Shown here piece by piece: positions 21,762 through 33,884 of a stretch of DNA of 64,000 nt. Every line of letters starts with the position of its first letter. Positions within the stretch are counted from its first letter, which is position 1. Position numbers and translations under genes: made by a program. Origin of the DNA: Rhizophagus irregularis (taxonomy: Eukaryota > Glomeromycota > Glomeromycetes > Glomerales > Glomeraceae); NCBI RefSeq assembly GCF_026210795.1, contig NC_089446.1, positions 682,001-746,000 on the forward strand. Reading direction: 5' to 3'. A model generated the notes under the pieces. That model made no database searches. It worked only from the letters and a program-made list of their open reading frames with translations, and was not told where the DNA came from.

Positions 21762-23131
21762 ATGTTTACAACAGAATTCGAGACTATTACTGTTTCTTCT
21801 CAAAGTTCTCGTAGAAGCTCAGTGACTTCTTTATCTGATCAAGATTATCAAGATGCGGATGAGTTTGCACTTCGGGAGTGCATTGAAATCATCGAAGCTA
21901 ATGTGGAAGAAGTCATTATCGACAAAGCTGATGAAAGAGAGAAAAAATGGTGGATCGATGGAAATTACAAAATTATTGGCGAAAATACTAGGTAATGTCA
22001 TAACACTACATAAGTGCGATTCTTACTGTTCATGCTAGAATTTGTTCCATTTTATTAGACTCCCTCTTATCCTTGTGGAGGATGTAAGTTAAGAAAAGTT
22101 CAAAAAAAAATGTGAACGCGCGAATGCATCAAAATTCTGGGAATATCGAGATGGAACTGTGGTCATAGTCGAGTTGCCAAATCGTGATCACGAGGTTGCT
22201 CATGGTGAATTTACTAGACAATTTTTAAATGCTTTATCAAATGTACCACGTCAAAACCAAGTTAGTAATACTGGATCAACAAGTATGTACTGTAATTCAG
22301 TGTTTCGTTTGTGAAGATATATTTTTATATTAAATCTAACTCTGTTGTATTCAGCTTGTTCTTCTACTCCAGGATGTAGATCCAGGGGATTTATTTAGTA
22401 AACAATCGGATGCTTCATATACACCAAAACAACTTCCTAAACCGGCTGCAAACTCGTGTGATGCTCAGGTATTGTTTCTTGAATTATTTTATTGAATATA
22501 CAAAGATCAATCCTAATTTATAATGGTTTATAGGGTAATCCTTGGCCAACTGTCATTGTTGAAATCGCTAATACACAAAGTCTCCCAAGCATAATCCGTA
22601 AGACCACTCAATTCTGGTTGGCTCCAAACCGTGTAGAAGATGTCATTATATTAAAACTGTGGAATTGGAATTCAAGAAGGGATCAAAATGGAATTCCTTT
22701 ACGCTGTTTAACAGTTCAGTATTATTTTTTGATGTCATTTCATTTATTTCATTCGCCTAATAATTATCCTGTGTATTCTGACAGTGCTATAAATTCTGTC
22801 ATAGAAGAAGCCCTCAAAATGCACGTGGAGATTACCTACCAGTTCAAACAGTAAGAATTAATATATTTATGACAGATGATGATTCCTGTTTGGTTCAATT
22901 ATTATATCATTTTATGTATTCATTTTTTAGGTTTAATTTGGAACTATTGATGGAGGAAATCAACCATATAACGGATGCTCTAGTCCGGGAATGTGTACTT
23001 TGAATATTTCACCACGTTGTATGTACAGAGGCTGTCCTCGTCAAAATCCACCACTTCCACCATACCCCATTACGAATAATGATGTTATCGATTTACATGA
23101 TATTCAACAAGAAATATTTGATAATATGTAG
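21762..23131 (+). pseudogene. Uma2/DUF820-like (PD-(D/E)xK fold) gene, probably decayed
   Basis: ATG at 21762 opens an acidic, Ser-rich exon (MFTTEFETITVSSQSSRRSS) with donor at 21992. Later exons are 22059-22260, 22373-22468 and from 22534. The segment EYRDGTVVIVELPNRDHEVA followed by HGEFTRQFLNAL resembles the N-terminal half of Uma2-family domains, and PWPTVIVEIANTQS resembles their VVE nuclease-core strand. Uma2/DUF820 proteins are mainly bacterial restriction-endonuclease-like proteins of unclear function. The reading frame breaks within an A9 run near 22105. A second break occurs near 22940, where a TAA directly precedes a conserved-looking stretch (FGTIDGGNQPYNGC) that runs to TAG at 23129-23131. 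So either introns are misplaced or the gene is broken. Its composition is less AT-rich than the flanks. Confidence 0.5.
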
Positions 23132-23814
23132 AACAGTAATGTTTTTTATAATTTCTATCTCTTCTTTTAATACGTATATGTGACTCTTATAATATATACA
23201 CTCTTCTCCTCATTACTAAAATATAGATATGTAAAAAATTTACACTAATGTGTGCTATTGCTTACTACCTGAAAGTAAAGTGGAAGAAATTTGGACAGTT
23301 AAATATATTCAAAGTACAACAAAACATGTATAATTCATGATATTACTTGATGATGGTACACACTACTGTGTCGTCGGGCTGGGAGTATGGTCACTACGTG
23401 CCTAAGGCCTCGCTTTAAGCGTTCCTCTTGGGGCACGTGGTGTAACCATAAATGTTAATTTAAAAAAAAATAAAGTGAACTATATTAATTTTTAAAATGA
23501 ATCAGGGTAATACAACGGGAATTGATGAATTTCATGCATACATCATGTGTTATTATTAAACTAATCATGGATGCGATATATTTGAGATAATCATAACTTA
23601 ACATGAGTCATCACATATGAAAGGTGTCACATACTGAATTATTACCTGATAATAATGATATATATAAGCAAAGATAAGATACATCATTATGACATGTATA
23701 GATTAAAAATTATAAAAAGATATACTGACATTGTATAGAGATTACTTTACTTTCAAAAATTTTATTTTACTTTCAAAAATCTTTTTCAAAAAATTTTATC
23801 ATATTATAAAAAAT
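23132..23814. other. Spacer with a GC-rich hairpin
   Basis: AT-rich except for the hairpin at 23386-23450 listed separately. The last 100 nt before 23815 are T/A-rich with repeated TTTCAAAAAT motifs. Confidence 0.5.
23386..23450. repeat. Strong GC-rich hairpin
   Basis: TATGGTCACTACGTGCC (23386-23402) pairs with GGCACGTGGTGTAACCATA (23432-23450); the loop contains a further palindrome, CGCTTTAAGCG. The island stands out from the AT-rich surroundings. It does not fit a tRNA cloverleaf. It could be a foldback MITE, a SINE part or a structured RNA. Confidence 0.6.
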
Positions 23815-26653
23815 ATGGCTGATAATATTGTTCTTGACGAATTTAACAAACTCGAAATTATTAGAAAATTTAATGATAATTTACCCAAATTAAATGATAA
23901 CTTATCCAAATTAAATGATAACCTATCCAAATATAATGAGAATCTTGACAATTTTAAAAAACAAGATCTTCAACTTAATCAAAATCTTCACTTAAATTTA
24001 AAAGACCAAATTGTAAGACTTCAAGAACGTGTTCTAATTTTAGAAGTAAGAGAAGTAAAAGATCAAATTGAAAGACTTCAAGAACGTGTTCAAATTTTAG
24101 AAGTAAGAGAAGTAAAAGATCAAATTGAAAAAATTCAACAAAAAGTTCAAAATTTAGAACAACAAAATAAAATGGTACAAAATAAAGAAAATTACGAAGA
24201 TATTGTAAATTTTTTTGATCATTTTGAGAATCATAACTTCGATAGTCCATTAATTAGTGATAATTTTGAAGATACTGAAATATTATCTGAAAATTTATTA
24301 AATGAAAGTAAGTAATGAAATTTTTGAAATTATATTATTTGATAAATAATTAAATAATTAATAATTTGAATATATTATTTTTAGATCCTTCAGAATCTGA
24401 ATCTTACATTGATGTCTTTCCAAATATTGAAAGTATTGAAGATACTGAAGATACCGAAAATTACTTTGAAAACTTTTCAAGAACTTCAAATGAAGGTACG
24501 TAATTAAGAATTTTGAAGTTTAATAATTTGGTTAAATTTAATTATATTATTAACTTTAGGTGATGTAAAAGAAAGTATTGAAGATATTGAAAATTCCTCT
24601 GAATACTTAAGTTCTTCAAATAAAGGTATGTGTATACAGTAAGAATTTTGAAGTTTAACAATTTGGCTAAATTTAATAATATGATTAATTTTTTATATAT
24701 TTTTCAGATTATGCAAAATCTGAACTTTACAATAATACTAATATTCAAGTTGTAGTTGGATTAGACTTTGGAACAATTTCTTCTGGATTCTCTTCTTGTA
24801 GTGTTTCTAATGAAGAAAATATGTGTTATTATGATTCATGGTCAGAATATTTTTCATATTCTGGATTAAACCAGAAAATGAAGATCAATACAGCTTTTTG
24901 TTATGATGAAAGTCTTAAATGGGTTAGATTACCATATTTCAACAACGGACGAAACAGAGTTGTTGAACTCTTCAAATCATACCTAGGCGACTCACCAGAT
25001 AATTTAAAACCAAAACTTCCATTTAATTATGAAAAGATTATTTCAGATTACTTAAGGGAATTAGGAATGGTGAGTCTAAATGTAAATCTTTTTATTAAAA
25101 TTATTTACTTACATGAATGAAAATTTATTCAGTATATCAAACAAGAAGTTGCATACCGCTGGGTGGGAACCAAATTACCTGAAAATGCACTATTAGTTGT
25201 TACTATTCCTGATGAGTATACAGAAAAAGACAAAGAAATTATGAAGAAATGTTTATTTGATGCAAATCTTATTCAAAATGAAATCTCACAAAATCTACAA
25301 TTTGTTACAGAATGTAGGTATAAAATTCAGAATTTCTCTTTAATAATGAAATTAAATTATTTACTTTTTGTGTATTTATATTTACAGCTGAGGCTGCGGC
25401 AATTTATTGTATGAAAAATGAATTACAGGAAAGTAATTTGTTAACTGCAGAAAGTAAGTAGGTTTGATCACTTAAACAATTTTTTTTTTAAAAAAAAAAT
25501 TACTTCAACACATATATATTTTTATACATAAATTTTTAGGTTCATTCATGATTGTTGACTGCGGTGGTTTTACTGTAGATTTATCTACTTTCAATTTGAT
25601 TAAAGATAATCAGCTTCAATTGACTGGACGTATTAGAGATTTCTGTGGAAGTAAATTTATTGATGAAGAATTTGTTAAATTTTTACGTGAAAAACTTGGA
25701 ACTCGTGCCATAAATCTATTAATAGAAGCTAAAAATAATGAATTTCGTAATTTGATTAAATCATGCTGGAATATGACGAAAGAATCTTTTACTGGAGAAA
25801 ATATGATAGATAGTAGGCTAAATATCTATTCGTTTGCGCCATGTCTTTTACAATATGTCACTAAAGAAACAAGAGAAATCATGGAAAAAAATAGCTGGTA
25901 CATTACCATTAAATACAATGACCTGAAAAAAATGTTTGATAATATAATTAATAGAATTATCCGTTTGATACATATACAACTTTCAAACAATCAAAAAACT
26001 TGCTCAGCAATGTTCTTAGTTGGAGGATTCAGTAGAAATATTTATTTACAAAATAGGATTAAAAAAGAATTTCATAATATGGTACAAATTATTTCAATTC
26101 CTGATCAACCTATGTGTGCAATCGCAGATGGAGCAGTAATTTATGGATTACGTAAATTAAAAAATAATGAAAATAATATTAGTAATAGTTTTACAAAAGT
26201 ACTTAAATATACTTATGTAATTCATGTTATCTCGAATTGGACAAAAGATGTCGAACTAAATAGTAAAATTTCTTTGGTTAACAAAGACACTGAAATTACA
26301 TTTGGTCAGACTTATTCTTCTAACTATAAACCTGAACCAGGTCAATCTCATGTAAAATTTAGTGTTCATTATACAGACAAAGACAAATCTCAAATTGATG
26401 AATCAGAGAAACTACTTGGAGTATTAAATGTCGACCTTCCAGGTAAATTATTTTTATTATAATTTTTGGGAATGTCATAAATAACTAATACGATTAATAT
26501 ATATATTTTTCATTAGATGTGCATCTTGATGATAGAAGCATTGATTTTGGATTAACCTTCAATTCAAAAGAAATAACTGTATTTGCGAGAAATAAACTTA
26601 ATGGACAAAAATTTGTAACTAAATTTTACTATCCAATAGATGATGATTTTTGA
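23815..26653 (+). CDS. Coiled-coil / HSPA12-like Hsp70-family protein, copy 2
   Basis: Predicted 772 aa from eight exons: 23815-24307, 24385-24495, 24560-24625, 24708-25069, 25133-25313, 25388-25453, 25540-26442, 26517-26653 (2319 nt, in frame). The start is ATG at 23815 (MADNIVLDEFNKLE). The N-terminus is a coiled coil with two internal repeats: a heptad-length LNDNLSK repeat (about residues 28-44) and a longer one around VKDQIERLQERVQILEVRE. Two extra acidic phase-1 exons follow. ATPase motifs are VVVGLDFGTISSGF (about 238-251), MIVDCGGFTVDLST, and FLVGGFSRNIYL. A C-terminal segment with SIDFGLTFN ends the protein. Exons 5 and 6 (181 and 66 nt) match copy 3 exactly in length, showing common descent. 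Most similar family: HSPA12-type divergent Hsp70s; no J-domain or NEF partner is seen nearby. Confidence 0.87.
23870..24150 (+). repeat. In-frame repeats in the coiled-coil exon
   Basis: A 21-nt unit (AAATTAAATGATAACTTATC and variants) repeats about three times near 23880-23935. A 63-nt unit encoding VKDQIERLQERVQILEVRE plus two residues repeats from about 24010 to 24150. Both keep the frame and the heptad register. Confidence 0.8.
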
Positions 26654-26751
26654 TTTTACAAGAAAATATATAGTACTGATTAAAAATATACTACTTTTAT
26701 ATGAAAAATGAAATTAGTTTAAAAAAAAGTTAATCCTAAATAATTATGATT

Positions 26752-26910
26752 TTATAATAATAAAGCATCTGCATTTTCCTTTTGCAACCATTCAACAATT
26801 TCAACATGCATATTTTTGTTGCAAATCTTTATCAAATGTTTCATACCATATTTAGAAATGTCAGAAATATTAAAAATGTCTAAAATTAAATTTTGCACAT
26901 TATAATCTTA
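26752..26910 (-). pseudogene. Possible ankyrin-like exon remnant
   Basis: A minus-strand open stretch without ATG reads DIFNISDISKYGMKHL, then KNMHVEIVEWLQKENADA and a stop at 26752-26754. The HVEIVEWLQKENA part resembles an ankyrin-repeat helix pair. It is short and isolated, so this is a weak call. Confidence 0.3.
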
Positions 26911-28614
26911 TTTTTTGATTTTTGAAAAAAAATCAATTATTAATTATAAAATTTCAATAGCCCACAACTCGTGATTACCTATAACAAACAGTATAACTAA
27001 TCCATTTTATTAAGTGAATATAGAACTTGTAACCCTTGAACTTTAACCATTAATTAAATATTATAATGGTTTACTCATTACATTATATATACAAAGTAAT
27101 TTTATAATAGATAAAGACCCTTTTTTTTTATCTTTTACTCTTCATTTACTTACCCTTACCTTTTTCTTCTCTTCTTACTTTTCATCACTTACCTTTACCA
27201 ACTAATCTATGTCGCTGTACATGAACTGGCGTAAATAAGATTTTGTTTTTGAAAGATTTGGGTATAATAGCAATAAATATTTAATATGTTTAATAATTTT
27301 TTTATTATTATTAGTCTATAATTAGTTACAAATAGAAAGAAAAAAAAATTAAAAATAATAACATATTTATACATAAATACAAAATATTAAATAATAAAAA
27401 TCAAGATCAATAGATTTTTTTTAAAAAAAAAGAATCCAAAAACGTGTAATATTAAAATTTACTAAATGTTTTGTCAAAACTCACTGGATTACTAAACAAA
27501 GAATACTGATAATATTTATTTATCATTGAAGTTGGTAAAATAATAATGAATATAAGAATATTTTACGTTCATATGATTTAATATTCTAAATTATTGTTCT
27601 ATTTATTTGCTAAGATTTTAACGAAAGAACTACTTAATGATGATGGTTTGGATTTTAAAAGATTATAGCTTACCAGTTACCAATGGTTAGGTTCTATTGC
27701 CAAGAAATTTCGTTTTTTATAAATTTAACATATCGACCCATTATTGAATTCTCATGTATTAAAAGAAATTAACAAATATCAATATAAACTCATTTTAATC
27801 AGTAATTAGTTCTGAACTTTAAGTCAAAACCAAAATAATAATTCTTTTTTCATTTATTTTCGGATAATTAATTTTATTTTTGAATTTATGATGAGTAGGT
27901 AATTTCACTACCAAATTGTATATAATGATTCCTTGGCGAGTTTTTAATGAATCACATTTTACACAACCTTCAAACAATTGTAAGTCGAACGTTCAAATTC
28001 TAAGCATGAGAATATTCTAGAACCTTATCAAAAAAAATTAAGAGACATATTTTATCCTACAGTAATATATGTTTTGTCAAAAAAAAAATATATAAATTAA
28101 TTAACTATTTACGACGCATCATTAGAAAAATACAATTACTAACGTTGATGGCGTTTAATTAAAACCGCCCATCACAAAATTTATATACGTCACTTTTTAG
28201 GACTATTAATTCCAGAATTTTATAAGGCGACAATCCCACATTTTTTATTAGTGTGCAGTATTTCTGCATAATTGAAAGAAATGGTACATCGATTATTTGT
28301 GCACAATTCTCTATACTTTTTTTTACGTGTTCTGATGGTCAGATGTAGATTAGTAAAAAAGATATGGGTTATTCTTCATCTGTGTTCATTCTCGAAATCG
28401 TTGGTATATATCAACGATAAAAAAAGAAGTGTATAGATTTATAAATTTGTTATGTATTTTAAAATTTATTTGGGAACATACTTTTCATTTTTTTCAAAAA
28501 AAAAAAAATGATTAATCAAATTAGAATAAATTAATGATGAAAATAATTAATGCTTACAGTCTAACCTCATAGTTTATATACCGATAATTGATATATCCCG
28601 ATGAATTTTCTTAG
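26911..28614. other. Spacer with a segment shared with 39310-39900
   Basis: AT-rich. From about 27990 to 28560 blocks match the region upstream of Hsp70 copy 3: GAATATTCTAGAAC, ACGACGCATCATTAGAAAAA and TATTTCTGCATAATTGAAAG each have a close counterpart in the same order at 39340-39560. No intact gene. Confidence 0.55.
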
Positions 28615-28725
28615 ATATATAGTAGAAGTATTAATTTCGGACTAACCTTTGGTCAATATGAAATTATTGCCAATAGACAAGAACATATGGATACTTTTGA
28701 TTTTAAATTTTACTACTGTATATAA
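28615..28725 (+). pseudogene. Orphan last exon of an Hsp70-like gene
   Basis: After TTTTCTTAG the frame encodes SRSINFGLTFGQYEIIA and ends in TAA at 28723-28725. It aligns with the last exons of the three Hsp70-like genes (NRSIDFGL.FGQNEITAFA). No upstream ATPase exons are present, so this is a relic of a fourth copy. Confidence 0.75.
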
Positions 28726-29179
28726 ATAATTTTTATTTCATATTCGGACATAAGATAATTTTTATATAAATAAGTTTTCGATTAGAATAGTATTTATAAT
28801 TGGTTTGACAAACGTTTTAGTTATGAAAGAAATCTGAAATTCATGAGATCTAAAGCAGTAGTATAAGAATTAGTGTTCACACCTTAAATTTTATATCACT
28901 AAGGTACTATAAATTAAATTTAAATGTATAATGTACACATATATATAATACACATATATACAATGTATGAATTATTTTAAAAAAGTATTTGGACTTGATT
29001 CTCAATATAATCTCGATAATTATTATAGTGTGATATAATTTGTTTTTCAGAAAATATTTTATATACAGTATGTTTATTTTTGCATTTCCAAGAAGATATA
29101 TATTGATTAGAAATACTTTTAAACTGATTATGATATATACAGTTTTTAATTAATGAATAATTAATTGACCAAGTGATCA
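28726..29179. other. Spacer with an unrecognised minus-strand frame
   Basis: A minus-strand ATG at 29180 opens 67 codons (MITWSINYSLIKNCIYHNQF at its start, stop at 28977) with coding-like composition but no recognisable family. It could be an exon remnant. Confidence 0.3.
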
Positions 29180-29180
29180 T

Positions 29181-29650
29181 AAAAGGGACAATTCAAAAAA
29201 AAATCATACCATTTTCATTTACCCATTCTTCGCAATCTTCACAAAATATTTTCTAGAATAAGCCATCTTTTTTGTACAACTTTAAACATAATTCATCCAA
29301 TTTTGTGTGATTCCTGACATTGTTTAGACCACCATAAAGAATTCATTTAGCATTGTAACGAAATCTTTCTAAAATCGTTCAAAATATTAATTATGCTGAA
29401 TCAAATTCGATATTTAATGAGAAAAAAAATATACATATTTTTAAATACCTTGCACTTTATATACTTTGCTGCATTTCTACGTCTTACCCAACGACAATAT
29501 TGACTCAACTTAAGTCTAGAAAATCGTTACATTGTATACAAGGTGTTGTAAAATTTTGTACTTAAGCTTTTATGCGACATTCATCACTACAATATTCAAC
29601 TTCGGATCTAAATTTGGTACATTTTAGCATTTCTTAAGTTATTAATTGAT
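29181..29650 (-). pseudogene. Degenerate Cys-rich (zinc-ribbon-like) gene remnant
   Basis: Minus-strand pieces in different frames read KCTKFRSEVEYCSDECRIKA, TTPCIQCNDF, LKLSQYCRWVRRRNAAKY and, further on, KIFCEDCEEWVNENG. The CxxC spacing suggests zinc binding. In-frame stops and frame changes interrupt the series. The original function cannot be told. Confidence 0.35.
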
Positions 29651-29967
29651 TTACATGATGAAAAAGACGATGATATTTTACATCTATTTATATATTTGAA
29701 GATCAACAATCTACTTTACATTTCGCTAATTTTTTTTTATTTCATATATATAAAGAAAAAAATCAATAATTTATAAATAAATATAATATTTACAAAATAA
29801 TAAAATACAGTATTTACTAATGATAAGCGATTTCTCAAAATAATTATATATGTGAAACTTGCTTAGAAAATCTATAAATATTACTACTTCTGTTTCAGGT
29901 TCATTCCATAACCCCCTTTAATTGCAATTATGGTTATCGAAAATTTTACTTCCTATGATGACGATAA

Positions 29968-31572
29968 TTATAAACGCTTCGATCTTGGAATAATTTGCGC
30001 TTTTATAAAAATTTTATCACTCAATTTATCACCAGTAAATATGCCGATGCAAGGAAATCCGCAAACTTCCACTTCCGATTTTTCAGATTCATCATTTCCA
30101 AAAGCTCCTTGCATGAGATGCGGTTCCAAGGCTTGACCAGCTTCGAAAAATTTATAGGTTGGTACAGAAGCTTGTGTTTTAAAACTAAAATAAAAAATAT
30201 TAATAACTTTATGAGTTATTTGAATAGCCAAATCATCCATTTCACTTTTAATTTCTTCATCTACAATTTGTCTAACTCTATTCATCTTATGCAACAATTT
30301 ACTTGCTGTGGTTGTGATTAAAGAGTGATCACTTGGAAAGCCACGACAACTAAGAGCTGAATAAACCTGCTGACGAATTTTTGTTGGTGTAATCTTAGTG
30401 ATATCATCTTCTCCCTTCCGATTCTTTTCAAATAATATTATCTGATTAATTAAGGTTTCGGTGGCATTTGTAATATCTCTCTCAAGAGCCGCATCTCGAC
30501 TTCCTTCAAACATGCCATTTAAATATTTTTCAGCTTCTACTATAATTTTGACAATTACAGTCCTTTGAAGTAAAAACCCTAAAACAAGGCTTGCTCGCAA
30601 ACTAGGACAATTTACTTCGCATTTAAAAGACTTAAAAAGAGCATTTGCCTCACCGTTAATTATCTTATAATCACTTCCTTGAACCATTGTGAAATTTTTG
30701 AGCATATCTTGTAAATCTGTAATGTCTTGAATTAATTTTTTTGAATTATGTGACTCATCATCATCCCAAGATACATTATCAAGGGCTGCCTGTTGTTTCG
30801 AATTTTCTTTTATTAATTCTTTTACTTGAACTTTTAAATTCTCATTTTCTCTTTTCATGAGTTCTTGAGTATCTCGAGTACCTTGTAACTCATCTTCAAG
30901 AATTGTTGAATTACCAATTTGTAAATTATTATCGACTAAACCGACTATTTGATTTTCCAAACTTTTATTTTCACTTAAAATTATTTCTTGATTTTCATCT
31001 TTCATCTTATTATTAAGGGGTGCTTGTTGTAATTCTATTGCTTCTTTTATTTTTCTTGAAAATGATTGAAAGGATTTTATCCTAGATAAAATCATCGCTC
31101 TTAACTCTTTTTTTTGGAATAATGAACAACGGCTTAATTGGTCCGAAACAGCATAAGAATTATTCTTTAATCCATGGTTCTCCAATTCCGTCCAAACATT
31201 ATGAACTAAATTTTGTCTAAAATTTTGATCACTTATAAAACGAAAATCTTTGTAATCATCTAACATTTTGGAATAATTCTTATCGTTTTCTTTTGAAAAA
31301 TTTAACTCCTTGATAATTTGAATTAAATTATCAGTTTCTTCCTTTAATTGTTTTGAATATTGTGCACTATTTCGTACTGGAATAGTATCCCAAACAAGAA
31401 TAAATAAACAAATATAATTCTCAACTGTTTCCAAGGAAGCGAACCACATAAATAATTGCCAGTTATTATCACTAACTGTATTTAAAGAATATTCATTTTT
31501 ACTTTGGTTTCTAATAAATTCTTGATCTTGTTTTCTACTTCTTCGTTTTAAAGATGGTTGACTTGACGCCAT
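29968..31572 (-). CDS. Hypothetical coiled-coil protein, 534 aa
   Basis: An uninterrupted ORF from ATG at 31572 to a stop at 29968, with no recognised domain. The N-terminus is basic (SLKRRSRKQDQEFIRNQ, residues 7-23), a possible nuclear localisation signal. A Trp-containing hydrophobic stretch (NWQLFMWFASLETVENYICL) follows. The middle (about 185-300) is rich in Glu, Asn, Lys and Leu and probably coiled coil (MKRENENLKVQVKELIKENS). The C-terminal half is mixed helical and ends in a basic RSKRL. An in-frame 24-nt stretch near the 3' end looks like a GT...AG pair but is too short for an intron. Codon use resembles the neighbours. It looks like a real, possibly family-specific protein of unknown role. 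Confidence 0.7.
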   Translation of the reverse strand: MASSQPSLKRRSRKQDQEFIRNQSKNEYSLNTVSDNNWQLFMWFASLETVENYICLFILVWDTIPVRNSAQYSKQLKEETDNLIQIIKELNFSKENDKNYSKMLDDYKDFRFISDQNFRQNLVHNVWTELENHGLKNNSYAVSDQLSRCSLFQKKELRAMILSRIKSFQSFSRKIKEAIELQQAPLNNKMKDENQEIILSENKSLENQIVGLVDNNLQIGNSTILEDELQGTRDTQELMKRENENLKVQVKELIKENSKQQAALDNVSWDDDESHNSKKLIQDITDLQDMLKNFTMVQGSDYKIINGEANALFKSFKCEVNCPSLRASLVLGFLLQRTVIVKIIVEAEKYLNGMFEGSRDAALERDITNATETLINQIILFEKNRKGEDDITKITPTKIRQQVYSALSCRGFPSDHSLITTTASKLLHKMNRVRQIVDEEIKSEMDDLAIQITHKVINIFYFSFKTQASVPTYKFFEAGQALEPHLMQGAFGNDESEKSEVEVCGFPCIGIFTGDKLSDKIFIKAQIIPRSKRL

Positions 31573-33884
31573 AATTTTTAATTTAGTTGTAGATAATGGA
31601 TATAAGGGTAAATAATAAACCTAATTTTTTAAAAAAATTTTTTTTTATATGGAATAAATATGTGTTACGTTACATTATATTATATTACGTAACTTCTAAT
31701 AAGGTACATAAGGCGCAGTATGGCCGAAACGTGCATCACTGTTCGGCTGACATGTGATTACGCAAATCCGTCTCAGTTTCTATCAAGAATTTGACATACT
31801 CCTTTTAAGATAATTCAATAAATATAATATTGGAAAAAAACCAAAAAATAAAATAATAATTTTGAATAATTCTTGACTATTGAATACTTTATGGATATTT
31901 ACGATCATTAAACTTGAATAAATTTTTTTTTTAATTTTTATTTTATTAAGAAATACTCACTTTCTAATAAAAAGTGATCTTATATAGTCCTTCGTTACAA
32001 TTGTCGTCTCATCACGTGGTATGACGTACAAAATTTAAAGATAGTCAAGCCACTTGCGAAGTTTGAAGTCGTTAGAGTTTCACGTCTTTGACTTTTTAAT
32101 GTAGAAACGCAAGATTCTGATAGCAAATTTCCTATTAATTCAAATATTGGATGAAAAATTTTTAAACAATTTTTACTACAATCAAGTTATACACATATAT
32201 GGTTTTTATTTAGTTTTTAAACCTTTATTTAGATTTATTTGAATCTTTTTAACGCTTACATTCTTTGTTAATTTTGTACAGTTCCTGCCAATACCATATA
32301 TATATACTCATGATGCAAGTTTGTAAAATATTTTTTTTGGTCAGGAAAGTTATTGTATACTGTTTTTTTTTTTACTTTTATTTTATTAATTACAAAGCCC
32401 GTAAAATTAATTATAAAACTAGTTTATTTAAGTTTAGAATTTGGAATTTATCTAAACCGAAATCTTTCAAGTTATTTTTTGATAATTGAAAAGGTAGACA
32501 TCCGATGACTTTGGAATTGGATTTTAAAGATGGGAGGGGTTTTACTTCTGATTATTAGATTAATTTTTTAAATTAACTACGTAAATATAGATTATCTTAG
32601 AGATTTAATAATCAAATTCTTATTTGTGTGAAAAACATTGAAACTTTAAAACTAACTAATACTTATTTTAATTTATTACGTTATATACTTTCATTAATGA
32701 CAAATAAATTACGTACTTTGGGTAAATGATAATTAGTATAATTTTGGCTAACATGATGAAACGTCACAATGTTGAACGCCTTGTACTTCAAATTTGTAGT
32801 AAACTTTAGTAACTTGCACCTTATATTTAACATTTTGCGCTTTTTTTCTTATTTTATCAAGTTATTCTTTATTTAAAATTAAAAAAATAAATTATAATAA
32901 AAAGGTACTTTATGCTAATAGAATTTTGTGCATAATTGTTGTTCCAACATTATAGAAAAATCTTGCTTGGAATTTTCTTAAAGAACCATAAAAAGTTAAT
33001 TCGCTAGAGATGGATCGGCGGAGCAACTTTATATTAGTACTCATGATCTGGAGTCGAAATGCAATTATTGGTACAGTTTTATTATAATTTCAAACTTTTA
33101 AAAGTACCAAACAAATTCTTGGCTTTCTGACTATCTCTAATTAAAAAAATCATGAGGATAATCTTTTAAAATTGCAAATTTCAAATGAGAGCTGAAATTA
33201 CAAAATTAGACATTTTTGTTATGGGTATATTTAGGCATATTGTATTTTCAACAATTAAGAACTCTGATTCTTTGCAATCAGTGTCGGTCAAATTATATAC
33301 TAATTTAAATAAAATTGATAATTTATCCTATTAATAAAGATTTTAAAATTAAAAGTGAGATATACTGTACAATCTTTTTATTAATAAAAATACAAAATTA
33401 ACATCTCAACAATTTGGAATCAAAATACAACTTATTCCTGATTTTGAAAGATACTTTTCAGATATTAAATTCTTAGTAGTTGCAATACTTGTTTAAGTAA
33501 TAGTGTTTTTAGATTAATTTACAGAAATATGCAAAATCAATTAGTGAATTAGAATTTATTGCAAAAATAATTATGGTCAGTATTGATAATTCCCATAAAA
33601 ACTTGGCCAAGATTTATTATGTAAAACAAATATAATAACTTTTTTATGATTTATTTGGCAAAAATCTTCGTTTAACGTATTGGCCCAACTTTAGATTTCA
33701 GAAAATATTTTTCAGATGATTTTTGTATATTTTAAATGTATAAAAATAGGTGGTAAATTATGTTTAATGTACCTCTTAATCGTATTGAATTAGAAACTTC
33801 CAAGTCGATTAATTGAGAGTCAAACTAATTAAAGCAACAAAAAAGTTAATAATAATCAATTATTTAAAAAAAAATAAAATGTTT
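31573..33884. other. Gene-free AT-rich spacer
   Basis: No coding frame of note. A small inverted repeat (GGCCGAAACG...TTCGGCT) lies near 31721-31752. The rest is AT-rich. Confidence 0.55.

Noticed and set aside
23386-23450. tRNA gene
   Set aside because: The hairpin is one long stem; no anticodon arm, no T-loop GTTCRA box in the right place.
23975-24250. Minus-strand Leu/Phe-rich frame of 91 aa
   Set aside because: Mirror image of the repetitive coiled-coil exon of Hsp70 copy 2.
30200-30225. A 24-nt intron near the 3' end of the 534-aa gene
   Set aside because: Too short to be spliced and the frame is open through it.
29995-30321. Plus-strand frames of 68 and 108 aa
   Set aside because: They are antisense to the coiled-coil gene 29968-31572.
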